42,632 nucleotides of DNA from assembly GCA_029210625.1 (NCBI GenBank), contig JARGFU010000035.1, positions 909-43,540 of the forward strand, written 5' to 3'. Position numbers and translations under genes: made by a program. The notes beneath the pieces are model-generated. The model worked only from the letters and a program-made list of their open reading frames with translations. It ran no database searches and was not told where the DNA came from. Every line of letters begins with the position of its first letter. The first letter of the stretch is position 1. Source of the DNA: Deltaproteobacteria bacterium (lineage in GTDB: Bacteria > Myxococcota > Myxococcia > SLRQ01). Positions 32,801 through 41,100 of the stretch are shown in pieces.

Positions 32801-33349
32801 CCGGCTGCCGAAGAGGCGCTCGCCCACCCGGGTGCGGTAGCGGCCGAGGTCCATCAGGGAGCCCGCCGGCAGATGCTCGGCGAGCTCGGCCCGGTCCCGC
32901 ACCCGCCGGCCCTCCGCGGTCTGCTCGACCAGCTCGATCTCGGAGAGGGGGAGGGGGGCGATGATGCCCCAGCGGTCCGGCCGCGAGTCCGGGCCCGCCG
33001 CGAAGGCGCCCAGCCCGATGGTCAGGACGCTCTTGCGCTGCGCGTCGGAGAGCTCGAGCAGGCAGTAGCCCACCGCGCCCTCGGGGCGGCGGTGCCCCCG
33101 CTCGAGGTCGTGCCGGAGCAGGATGCCGGCGAGATCCCGTCCCTCGCCGCGCCGACCCCGGACCCGCGCCGCCGCGTTCAGCTCGACACCCAGGGCCCCG
33201 GTCAGGGCCAGATGCACGGCATCGAGCACCGTGGTCTTGCCGGCGCCATTGTCACCCACGAGGAAGAGGCTGCCGTCGAGGGCGATGGTCTCGTCGGTGA
33301 AGTTGTGCCAGTTGACCATCCTCACCGCGCGTAGCTCGAGTCCACTCAT
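29804..33349 (-). CDS. jetC: Wadjet SMC-like ATPase JetC
   Basis: An 1181-aa MukB/SMC-like motor. The head begins with VRMVNWHNFTDETI and Walker A GDNGAGKT at residues 32-39. Long heptad-rich coiled coils run from about 260 to 480 and from about 650 to 960. Residues 500-640 or so form a hinge-like globular segment. The C-terminal head has the signature GSGGEQ at 1057-1062 and Walker B LLLLDEAF with Asp1091-Glu1092. It dimerises and, with JetA and JetB, extrudes DNA loops by ATP hydrolysis. Both ends overlap neighbours by 4 nt (ATGA). The NWHNF-type head start differs from what I know of the TIGR02680-type JetC proteins. Confidence 0.93.
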   Translation of the reverse strand: MSGLELRAVRMVNWHNFTDETIALDGSLFLVGDNGAGKTTVLDAVHLALTGALGVELNAAARVRGRRGEGRDLAGILLRHDLERGHRRPEGAVGYCLLELSDAQRKSVLTIGLGAFAAGPDSRPDRWGIIAPLPLSEIELVEQTAEGRRVRDRAELAEHLPAGSLMDLGRYRTRVGERLFGSRASFEQVSHFLAAGKAYRDLVAATENFGGLFASLLPDPDEGAFHEIRRALEAMERTRTDLSALDQELGQLRTLLGLIDEIEGQKEVLCRYAYLGSHHEAARAEHEETEARAAIEVRRAARGELEERLHALRIDLEAAESESGRLRASEGIALLERRRELSAAREREAVTLGEAIREQETASRVLGQVAGEAERTTTRVAELAGAGTRILEGVGASSAPHLGPVGLDALGRLQDQLRGLHRLPDRPLPEELERLQQKVLHALLRGASEAAARAAGLRETERDARAHARQARAEAEALRARGEPPPPLAGVDLEGALAALAAEGIAASPLYRCLEPGPGVSLERTGYLERALGPRLLSALVVAPEHHDAALGLLLARWPGLPLARAPRTGKTPRAAPGGTSLVDELHIEAAGGAEAVATSFLAYHLAPIAPEDADAVVAEEPERSFLTGEGHLRHARADERLLPGPPRWLGTAARARALAEAIDHLEAEAEANEDRADAASTAAAGEDAIEETLGKAADALEGLSLQALALAAQEREHARVRAAELEERVSATTRRSEGHRARLAATDEVLATLERAIQEEGLDVLGERLQALEEHRRALQGEVDATNRSLGLAEGQEQTAADRAARAAVAMDQAREELARARSELLARVAAEHRADLDTYVFVHKKGGQLKVANLPGRIEQAQRQLATLEERLSGSDGLRHPLLWQKYAFSRDAGSEQLIDTTGATLGEVSSKLQGQVDELQAALGEGRDDLLERIVLEDLVSTLRGEVFGLERTIADINQLVADLSFGSTRYRIRAHLKPEMRRPHKLLEETSSISPAKTAELKDYFAARLDELSSEDDALPPLLDYRKWFDFELELFRVGEDGVALSRERLRQGSGGEQAVPSYLLLFCLSLLLYQGIEASVRLLLLDEAFYGIDAGRRDELLRFCTRAGITLVVATPELDGISEALDRSTTLLVEKSPEGDVFLHDYRFARKTETLFERALPEADTLRIGVEAEAGA

Positions 33350-34221
33350 GCCTCACCTCCCTCGTCGCCACCGGGCTCGTCGACGACGCGCTGCCACGCC
33401 ACGGGTCCGGAAGCCTCGTCGTCGCCCGGCTCGAGCAGCCGCGCCGTCGTGCCCCGGTGAGGTGTCGAGGCGCCTTCTCCATAGCCCGCGGGGACGCTCT
33501 CCATGGGCGTCTCGAACGCATCGAGGGATTCGGGGGCCTCGGCGGTCTCCTCCGGCTCCGGCAGGCCGTGCGCGCGCCGGATGATCGGCTCGGCCAGGCG
33601 CGAGGGCTCGTAGCAGCGAATACCCGGCAGGAAGGCCCAGAGCTCCTGGAGCTCGCCGCCTTCGTCGTCGCCCCGCTCGATCAGCTCGAGGAAGCGGTGC
33701 CGCTCCAGCTCGCGGAAGAGGGTCGCGGTGGCCGCGAGGATCTCCCGGTCGGTGGGGGCCGCCTCGCCGAGCACCTTTCGGTAGCGGGCGACCGCGTGGG
33801 TGAGGAAGTCGGAGAGGAGGAAGCGCAGATCCTCGTCGTGCTCGGGGTGGACGTTCTGGGCCGCGAGGGAGAGCTCGTGGAACTCGAGCAGCAGCATGAA
33901 GCCGACGGCCTGATCCCGGCGGGTCAGATCGAAGAGGCTGCGGTGCCTGGGGGTGAGCGCAGGGTTGGTGGGAGCGCCAGCGCGGAAGAGGCGGGCGACC
34001 TTGCGATCGACGAAGAGGTCCCAGCCGAAGTGCTCCTCGAAGAAGTGCTGGAATGCGGCCCGGTTGCGTCGCAGGTAGTCGAAGAGGTCCCGGTCGTCCT
34101 GCCGGTAGAAGAAGGTGGACTCGGTGAGGCAGTTGAGGATCCGGCGGCTGCGGACCCGGGAGAGTCGGTCGAGGGGAGTGGACTCCCCCGTGGGGGTCGT
34201 GTCGGTCTGGATATCGTTCAT
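33346..34221 (-). CDS. jetB: Wadjet MukE-like subunit JetB
   Basis: A 291-aa protein between jetA and jetC, with 4-nt overlaps on both sides. The N-terminal 200 or so residues are helical with winged-helix character (ILNCLTESTFFYRQDDRDLF, HFGWDLFVDRKVARLF, DREILAATATLFRELERHRF), consistent with a KITE/MukE-like subunit that binds the kleisin JetA. The last 70 residues are Pro/Glu-rich and look disordered; this tail is not part of the usual core. Identification rests mostly on gene order and fold character, since JetB proteins diverge strongly. Confidence 0.82.
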   Translation of the reverse strand: MNDIQTDTTPTGESTPLDRLSRVRSRRILNCLTESTFFYRQDDRDLFDYLRRNRAAFQHFFEEHFGWDLFVDRKVARLFRAGAPTNPALTPRHRSLFDLTRRDQAVGFMLLLEFHELSLAAQNVHPEHDEDLRFLLSDFLTHAVARYRKVLGEAAPTDREILAATATLFRELERHRFLELIERGDDEGGELQELWAFLPGIRCYEPSRLAEPIIRRAHGLPEPEETAEAPESLDAFETPMESVPAGYGEGASTPHRGTTARLLEPGDDEASGPVAWQRVVDEPGGDEGGEA

Positions 34222-35795
34222 CGTCTCTTCCTCCGGAGCAGGGCGTCGGGCAGGTCGAGCTCGAAGCGCTCGGTCGTCAGCAGCGCCCGCCCCTCGGCAG
34301 GTTCGAGGGAGAAGGTGAGGTGAGGCCGCGCCTTGCCGCCGCGTAGGCGATAGGCCAGCAGGCCACCGACCACCGCCCGGGCGTCGGCGAGCTCGGTGAG
34401 CTGCCCCGCCGAGAGCAGGGCCTCCGGGCGGCCCGCGAACACTCTCAGCTCGAGGAGCTCGCAGAGGCTCGCCAGGCGGCCGAGCTCGAGCTCCCGGGAG
34501 GCGCCCGGCCGGCCCTGCTTCTCCTCCAGCAGGCCGCCCCGGAAGGCGGGCCGGCTGCTCTCGTGGCGCCGGGCGGGGCGAGGCGGGGGCGCCCGGGAGG
34601 TCGGGGTGCCCCCGCGGCCGTCGGTCCGCAGGAGGACCGGGGCGACGAGCTCCTCGACGAAGCGCCAGGCGAGCGCGTCGGCCTCGGGGCCTGCCAGCCT
34701 GAGCAGCTCGTCGGTCCGGGCGCGCAGGGTCTCGATGCGCAGGTTCCGGAGGCGGACGGCCTCGACGTGTCGCTGGAGGCGGCGGATGACCTCGCGGGTG
34801 CGGCGGTTGATCCGCAGACAGAGGGCCTCGAGCCCGGCGCCCGGCGTGAAGAAGCGGCGCAGCCCCTCGATCAGCTCGGTCGGATGGCGAAGACCGACGA
34901 TCGGACCGCCGCCCGGTTGCAGGGCCTCGAGCCGCTGCTGCTGCAAGGAAGAGGCACGTGTCCAGAGCGCTTCGAAACGCTCGCTGGCGAGCGTGGCCAG
35001 GGCCATGCGAACGGCCCGCCCCCGCTCGTGTAGCACCGCCAGGTAGCGCTCGACGTAGCGCTCCAGGTGCCCGGCGAGTGCCTGCAGTTCGCTCACCTTG
35101 AAGGGCTCGGTGAGGAAGCGTGCGAGCGCGTCGCCCACACCCACCAGCTCCTCGGCGATGCGCTCGGTGGCCAGGTCGGCTTCGTGGAGCAGGTGGAGCG
35201 CCCGCTCGATCTCCTGGTCGTCAAGGGGTTCTTCCCCACGGTCTCCCGCGCGCTTCAGGCAGCGAGTGGCCTCCTTGAGCTGCCCGTGGATGTCGGCCAA
35301 GAGGTTGGCGCCGAGCTCGCGCCCCCCCTGACCGTCCTCGCGGCTCTGGCTCTCCAGGAAGGAGAGGAGGCCCGAGACCCGCGGGTCGATCCGCAAGAGC
35401 AGCTTCTCCCGGCCCCGGTCGCCGAGGCGCCGGATCCGGGTGGGCTCGATCCGCTCGGTGACGGCGCCCCAGGCCCGCAGCTGCTCGAGGTCCTGCCGGA
35501 AGAGGACGGCGTCGTAGGGCAGGCCGAGCCGCCGCTCGACCTCGGGGGCGACCTCGGCGAGGAGGGCGTCGTGGGCCACCTCCATCTCGTGGTCGAGGCG
35601 CCGCCGATGCAGGGTCCAGAGCAGGATGAGGTAGACTCCCCGCCGAGCCTCCACCAGGAAGCGAAAGCGCTGCCCGTCGCCGAGGGCGCGGGAGACCCGG
35701 TCGAGCGCTTCCGGGTTGTTGCTGCCGTCGTCCTTCATTTGAGTCTGGCCGGGCGGTGCGCCCGGAGGATCTCTCATAGCATCGGGGTCCGACAT
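34218..35795 (-). CDS. jetA: Wadjet kleisin subunit JetA (MukF-like)
   Basis: A 525-aa protein, first in the operon. An N-terminal winged-helix region (about residues 40-130; LEQLRAWGAVTERIEPTRIR) is followed by helical bundles and coiled coil (LHLLHEADLATERIAEELVG and beyond). A linker at about 415-440 leads to a C-terminal winged helix that ends in a beta-rich LTFSLEPAEGRALLTTERF. This matches a MukF-like kleisin that bridges JetC heads and holds JetB. The ATG at 35795 gives the longest product. Two later in-frame ATGs (35777 and one near the start of KDDGSN) are possible and none has a good Shine-Dalgarno sequence. Its promoter must lie in the 97 bp shared with the divergent ATPase gene. 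Confidence 0.85.
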   Translation of the reverse strand: MSDPDAMRDPPGAPPGQTQMKDDGSNNPEALDRVSRALGDGQRFRFLVEARRGVYLILLWTLHRRRLDHEMEVAHDALLAEVAPEVERRLGLPYDAVLFRQDLEQLRAWGAVTERIEPTRIRRLGDRGREKLLLRIDPRVSGLLSFLESQSREDGQGGRELGANLLADIHGQLKEATRCLKRAGDRGEEPLDDQEIERALHLLHEADLATERIAEELVGVGDALARFLTEPFKVSELQALAGHLERYVERYLAVLHERGRAVRMALATLASERFEALWTRASSLQQQRLEALQPGGGPIVGLRHPTELIEGLRRFFTPGAGLEALCLRINRRTREVIRRLQRHVEAVRLRNLRIETLRARTDELLRLAGPEADALAWRFVEELVAPVLLRTDGRGGTPTSRAPPPRPARRHESSRPAFRGGLLEEKQGRPGASRELELGRLASLCELLELRVFAGRPEALLSAGQLTELADARAVVGGLLAYRLRGGKARPHLTFSLEPAEGRALLTTERFELDLPDALLRRKRR

Positions 35796-35867
35796 GGGGA
35801 TCCGGCGGTACTCTCCACCCGGCCGTCCAGAAGGCAGTCTTCAGGGCGTCCAAAGGGTATTGTATTG

Positions 35868-35884
35868 GCTGTCCATCTGGCAGC
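35868..35884. promoter_or_regulatory. Imperfect palindrome between jetA and the ATPase gene (operator candidate)
   Basis: GCTG-T-CCA-TC-TGG-CAGC (35868-35884) pairs over 7 bp with one extra T. It ends 8 nt before the ATPase ATG, within the intergenic region that should hold both divergent promoters. GTCCAGAAGGCAGTCTTCAG nearby (35825-35844) resembles GTCCATCTGGCAGCTTCAG (35871-35889) as an imperfect direct repeat, consistent with two binding sites for one regulator. No regulator gene is adjacent. Confidence 0.35.
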
Positions 35885-35892
35885 TTCAGGCC

Positions 35893-37167
35893 ATGGCGTA
35901 TTCATCCAGGATCGTGGACGGGGAGCTCGACGTCCTCCTGGCGGGCCTGCCGGCGATCTCGATGGAGGGCCCCAAGGCCGTGGGGAAGACCGAGACCGCG
36001 CTGCGTCGCGCGGGCACGGTCCACCGGCTCGACGACCCCGAGCAGCTGCAGATCGCGCAGGCCGCCCCCGACCGGCTGGTGGGAGGTGAGCCGCCGGTGC
36101 TCATCGACGAGTGGCAGCGGCTGCCCACCTCCTGGGATCTGGTCCGGCGGGCCGTCGATGCGGGCAGCGGACCGGCGAGCTTCCTGCTCACGGGTTCGAT
36201 GGCGCCGCGGGAGGCCCCGGTCCACTCGGGGGCCGGTCGCATCGTCACGGTCCGGATGCGGCCGATGTCGTTGGCCGAGCGGTGGCCCGAGACGCCGGCC
36301 GTCAGCCTGGCGAGGCTCCTGAAGGGCCGGGCGCGACCTCCGGTGGAGGGAGCGACCGAGCGCACCCTTGCCGACTACGCGGACGAGATCGTGCGCTCGG
36401 GCTTCCCCGCGATCCGTCAGCTCTCGGGCCGCCTGCTGCGCGCCCAGCTCGATGGTTATCTCGATCGGATCGTCGAGCGCGACTTCGCCGAGTCGGGGCA
36501 CCGGGTCCGGGAGCGGGGGGGCCTGCGCCGGTGGCTCACCGCCTATGCCGCGGCGAGCTCGACCACGGCCACCTTCGAGACGATCCGGGATGCGGCCTCG
36601 GCCGGCACCGGCGACCGGCCCGCGAAGACCACGACGCTGCCCTTCCGGGCGACCCTCGAGCACCTCTGGATGATCGAGGAGGTCCCGGCCTGGACGCCGG
36701 TCCGCAGCCGCCTGCGCCGGCTCGCCTCGTCGCCGGTGCACCAGCTGGCCGACCCGGCCCTGGCCGCTCGCCTCCTGGGGGTCGACGTCGACGCGCTCAT
36801 CGAGGGGGCGAGCGCCGGACCGGCGATGCCGCGGGATGGCACCCTGCTCGGGGCGCTCTTCGAATCGCTGGTCACCCTCTCGGTGCGGGTCTACGCCCAG
36901 GCCGCCAAGGCCCGGGTGTATCACCTCCGCACCCGCGCCGGCGAGCGGGAGGTCGATCTGATCGTCGAGCGGGGCGACGGCCGGGTGCTGGCCCTCGAGG
37001 TGAAGCTGGCGGCGACGGTCCGCGACGAGGACCTCAGGCATCTGCACTGGCTCGCCGATCGCATCGGCGGCGAGCTCCTCGATGCCGTGGTCATCACGAC
37101 CGGCCGAGAGGCCTACCGGCGAGAGGACGGAATTGCCGTCGTGCCGGCGGCGTTGCTGGGGCCTTGA
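35893..37167 (+). CDS. AAA (AAA_14) ATPase with DUF4143 C-terminal domain
   Basis: A 424-aa protein. Walker A is GPKAVGKT at residues 26-33 and Walker B VLIDEWQ at about 69-75, with the sensor LLTGS after it. The second half is DUF4143, with a restriction-nuclease-like pattern REVDLIVERGDGRVLALEVK (Asp...Glu-x-Lys). Proteins of this family are abundant in bacteria, often plasmid- or island-borne, and their function is mostly unknown. Upstream sequence is open in the same frame, but conserved sequence starts at the ATG at 35893, close to where the ATPase core begins. Divergent from jetA, so it may share regulation with Wadjet; this is inference. Confidence 0.88.
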   Translation: MAYSSRIVDGELDVLLAGLPAISMEGPKAVGKTETALRRAGTVHRLDDPEQLQIAQAAPDRLVGGEPPVLIDEWQRLPTSWDLVRRAVDAGSGPASFLLTGSMAPREAPVHSGAGRIVTVRMRPMSLAERWPETPAVSLARLLKGRARPPVEGATERTLADYADEIVRSGFPAIRQLSGRLLRAQLDGYLDRIVERDFAESGHRVRERGGLRRWLTAYAAASSTTATFETIRDAASAGTGDRPAKTTTLPFRATLEHLWMIEEVPAWTPVRSRLRRLASSPVHQLADPALAARLLGVDVDALIEGASAGPAMPRDGTLLGALFESLVTLSVRVYAQAAKARVYHLRTRAGEREVDLIVERGDGRVLALEVKLAATVRDEDLRHLHWLADRIGGELLDAVVITTGREAYRREDGIAVVPAALLGP

Positions 37168-37195
37168 GCCCGGCCGCGGCTGGCCTCAGCGCCAA

Positions 37196-38113
37196 TCAGC
37201 CCAGGTACCGGTGGTCATTGTGCCACCGGAGGTACTCAGGGTTGGGCCGCAGGTCCGGGCGGTCAGGCAGCCGTAGCAGCTCGCCATGCTTGGCGTAGTA
37301 GTCGCGTCCGTTCTCGAACTCCTCGCGGATCTTGCCGCTGACCTCGATGTGGTGGTCCGGGGTGAAGGTCAGGTAGCCGGAGTCGTAGAGGGCGTGGAGG
37401 TCCCGGCGCAGGAGCAGGCCGTTGTCAGCGGCATGGGGACCTCCCGAGGCGAATTCCTTGATGTGGGCCGCTTCCAGGGCGGGCAGGGTGCGCTCTCCGG
37501 TGACCGCGCAGCGGCGCCCGTAAGTGTCGGTGACCAGGATGCGAAAGCTCCGCTGACCCAGCCTCTGTCGCACCAGTCGCTCTGGACCCCATCCGGGGTG
37601 CTGGTCGGGTGCCTCCGTCGCCAGCAAGGCGCCGTCGCGCCTCGCCAGCTGCAGCTGTTCATGGAGTCGAGCGCCTTCGCCGACCGTGAGGTTGTAGGTC
37701 TTCCCCTGGACCGTGTTCCGCGGCCAGTCCGCAGGGGCTGGGATCCACTGGTTCTCTGGCAGGAAGAAGGTCTGGGTCAGCAGGATGCAGCCGATATCCG
37801 GGTTCGGGCCCGGATCATCACGCCTGTACTTCGCAATCCGTGCGTGCATCTCAGCGCGGGTCACGGCGCCGTTGGCCTCGCCGAAGGCCTCCCAGGCCAG
37901 GTAGAGCGGCACGATCGAGAAATGCGCAAAGTGTCCGCCACCCACGATGTAGTGGTGGGGCGCATGCAGCTTGAAGAGGAATAGCCCTCCAGGCTCGACT
38001 GCCTTGAAGGTCGTCTTGCCCCCCGGCTTCCAGAAGTTCGCCTCATCGAGGTCTGGCTTGGCCGCGAGGTGGCGATACCAGTCGCCGTCGGTGATGCCGA
38101 TGAAGGCCTTCAT
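37196..38113 (-). CDS. HNH endonuclease with possible PUA/EVE-like N-terminal domain
   Basis: A 305-aa protein. The HNH nuclease lies at about residues 200-250: Cys202 (RCAVTGE), His217 (EAAHIKEF), Asn231 (DNGLLLRRDLHALYD) and His240, the HNH_2 pattern. The N-terminal 130 or so residues (FWKPGGKTTFKAVEPGG, FLFKL, YIVGGG) resemble a small beta-barrel of the PUA/EVE/SRA sort that reads modified bases; this part is a shape guess. Such fusions would act as modification-dependent restriction enzymes. The ATG at 38113 begins MKAFIGITD and is preferred over an open frame upstream. It is divergent from the DUF3427 helicase, 71 bp away. Confidence 0.8.
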   Translation of the reverse strand: MKAFIGITDGDWYRHLAAKPDLDEANFWKPGGKTTFKAVEPGGLFLFKLHAPHHYIVGGGHFAHFSIVPLYLAWEAFGEANGAVTRAEMHARIAKYRRDDPGPNPDIGCILLTQTFFLPENQWIPAPADWPRNTVQGKTYNLTVGEGARLHEQLQLARRDGALLATEAPDQHPGWGPERLVRQRLGQRSFRILVTDTYGRRCAVTGERTLPALEAAHIKEFASGGPHAADNGLLLRRDLHALYDSGYLTFTPDHHIEVSGKIREEFENGRDYYAKHGELLRLPDRPDLRPNPEYLRWHNDHRYLG

Positions 38114-38184
38114 GGTTCCGGAGCGACCATACCACCACAAAGCCCTGGTCCACCGCGGAGGAATCGCCTAGAGCTCGAGGCACG

Positions 38185-41100
38185 ATGCCTACGAAACTCA
38201 TCCCGGGACTCTACGAAGATCTGATCACGACCGACCTGGCTTCCAAGGTCACAGAGGCTCGAGAGCAGGGCTGGCTAATCGAGGACGCTCGATGCGAGCC
38301 CGAGTTGAGGGCCGAGCTGCTCGCGCAGCACATCTACCATCACGCGCTTCGGGTTCTGCGCGACAAGAAGGGGAAGTCTGCCGACGTACTTCGAGATCAG
38401 GTGAAGCTGACGAATCGTCTGCTCGCGGTTCTCGAGAAGCACAAGCGTCCAGTCGTCACATCGGGGGATCGGGTCGAAAAAGTACCAGAGATCCTGCGAG
38501 AGGCTCGACCGAAGCCAAAGGAGGCTCTCGCAACACTCGGTTGCACTCCAAGGCCCAGCCTATCGCTCCGTAGCAGCGGCCTGATGGTGAACGGCCACCA
38601 CGACTACCAGATCGGACACGAGGTAGCGCGAGAGGCCGAGAGTGCCGATCGGATCGACTTGCTCTGCGCATTTGTGAGGTTCGCGGGCCTCCGCTTGGTG
38701 CTGCCCCAGCTGCGTGCTTTCGTGAAGCGGGGAGGTGACCTGAGGGTCATCACGAGCGTCTATACCGGCTCCACCGAGAAGAAAGCGCTAGACGCGCTCC
38801 ATGAGCTCGGCGCCAAGGTCAAAGTCTCGTACGAGACCGCCCAGACTCGTCTCCATGCGAAAGCGTGGCTCTTCGAACGGCATACGGGCCTTTCGACCGC
38901 GTACATCGGTTCATCAAACCTGACGCATTCTGCGCTAGTCGATGGTCTGGAGTGGAACGTGCGGCTCACGGCCGCCGACAACGAGCCACTCCTCGAGCGT
39001 TTCCGAGCCACGTTTGACCAGTACTGGGAGTCAGAAGAGTTTGCCCCCTACGCGCCGGATAGGGATGGGGAGCGGCTGGCGTCTGCACTTGAGAAAGAGA
39101 GGGCACCCAGGGGGGACGGCTGGGCTCCATTCGATCTCCTGGCGTCATTGTCGATCGACGTCGCGCCGAAGCCCCACCAGGCCGAGGTTCTCGAAGCCCT
39201 CCAGGCCGAACGTTCGCGAGGCCATCATCGGAATCTCGTCGTGGCAGCCACTGGCACCGGCAAGACCTGGATCGCGGCATTCGACTACGCCCGACTTCGG
39301 GAACAAGGCTACGAGAAGCTCCTCTTCGTGGCTCACCGAGAGGAGATCCTGCGGCAAAGCCAGCAGGTCTTCCGGGTCGTCCTTGCGGATGGCCAGTTCG
39401 GCGGCCAGCTGGTCGGAGGACAGCGACCGGCAGATGGTCGCCACGTGTTTGCCTCGATTCAGTCGTTGAAGAACCAGCTAGAGGATCTGCGGGCTGATGA
39501 GTTTGACGTGGTCATCGTGGACGAGTTCCATCACGCGGCGGCGAAGACCTACAGGGAGCTGCTGGAGCACTTGGAACCGAGCGTTCTACTGGGACTGACC
39601 GCTACTCCCGAACGCATGGACGGGAAGTCGATCCTCGAGTGGTTCGACAACCGCATCGCGAGCGAGTCGAGGCTGTGGAATGCCCTCGATGAGGGCCTCC
39701 TATGCCCGTTCCACTACTTCGGAGTTGCAGATGGCACGGACTTGTCGGGCGTCACCTTCAGCCAGGGGCGCTATAGCCAGGGCGAGCTAGAGGACATCTA
39801 CACCGGGGACGACATCCGCCTGAAACGCATCCTTCAAGCAGTCGATCGATACACTGCAAACACAGGCCAGATGCGTGCCCTTGGATTCTGCGTCGGGGTT
39901 GAGAACGCGAAGTTCATGGCTGAGCGTTTCAGGAAGGCGGGGCTGCCTTCAGTCGCACTTCACGGTGGCTCTTCCAAACAAGAGAGAGTGAGCGCAATCC
40001 AGAAGCTTCGCTCCGGCGCGCTGCGGTGCATTTTCACTGTCGATCTCTTCAACGAAGGCGTCGACATCCCCGAGGTCGATACGGTGTTGATGTTGAGACC
40101 CACCGAAAGCGCCACGGTCTTCCTCCAGCAGCTCGGCCGGGGCCTTCGGTGGGCCCGCAACAAGAGCGTCCTGACCGTGCTCGATTTCGTCGGTCACGCG
40201 CACAGCGACTTTCGCTTCGACCTGCGCTTCCGTGCCTTGGTGGGTGGAACCCGACGAGAAGTGGCCAAGGCTGTGGAGGCCGGGTTTCCACTGCTGCCGC
40301 CAGGGTGTGCGATTCAGCTCGAGAGGGAGGCGCAGGATGCGATTCTGGAGAACCTGAGATCCGCAATACAGAACCTGCGGGCGCAACTCGTCGACGATTT
40401 GAAGGCACTGGGGCCCGATTCTGGTCTGCGAGAGTTCCTGCGGCGATCCGAGAAGGATCTCCAAGATGTGTACACTCGACCTTCATCCAATCACTGCTTC
40501 ACCGACCTTCACAGAAGAGCCGGTCACCTTCCGAGGGAGAAGTCCGACCAAGAAAAGGCCCTAGAGCGATACGCCGGTCGTGCACTCCACATCGACGATC
40601 CCGTTCGCTTGAATGCCTGGCTGTCATGGTTGGCGAACAAGAAGCCGCTGTCAGTGAAGCCCTTGAACACGCGTCAGGGCCGTCTCTTGGCGATGCTCTA
40701 CGCGACTCTCGGCCACCGAAAGCGCCCGATCGTAGAGATGGTCGCCACATTTCAGGAGCTCTGGAGCACCCCACAGCTCAAGCGTGAGTTCGTAGATCTG
40801 TTCGAGATTCTTGCTGACGCATCGCGGGTAGACGCCCAACCCCTGGACCCGAAGGGCCGAGTGCCCCTGTGCAGCCACGCCAGCTACTCCCTCTACGAGG
40901 CCATTGCCGCCTATGGGCTGGTTGGGCCGGAGTCAGGCGCCCTGCGAGAAACCCGAGAAGGGATTGTCTGGGCCGACGAGGACAAGACTGGGCTGCTGTT
41001 CATCACGTTGGACAAGTCTGAATCGGACTACTCGCCGACGACGCGGTATGCCGACTACCCGATCTCGCCAGAGTTGTTCCACTGGGAAACCCAGAACTCC

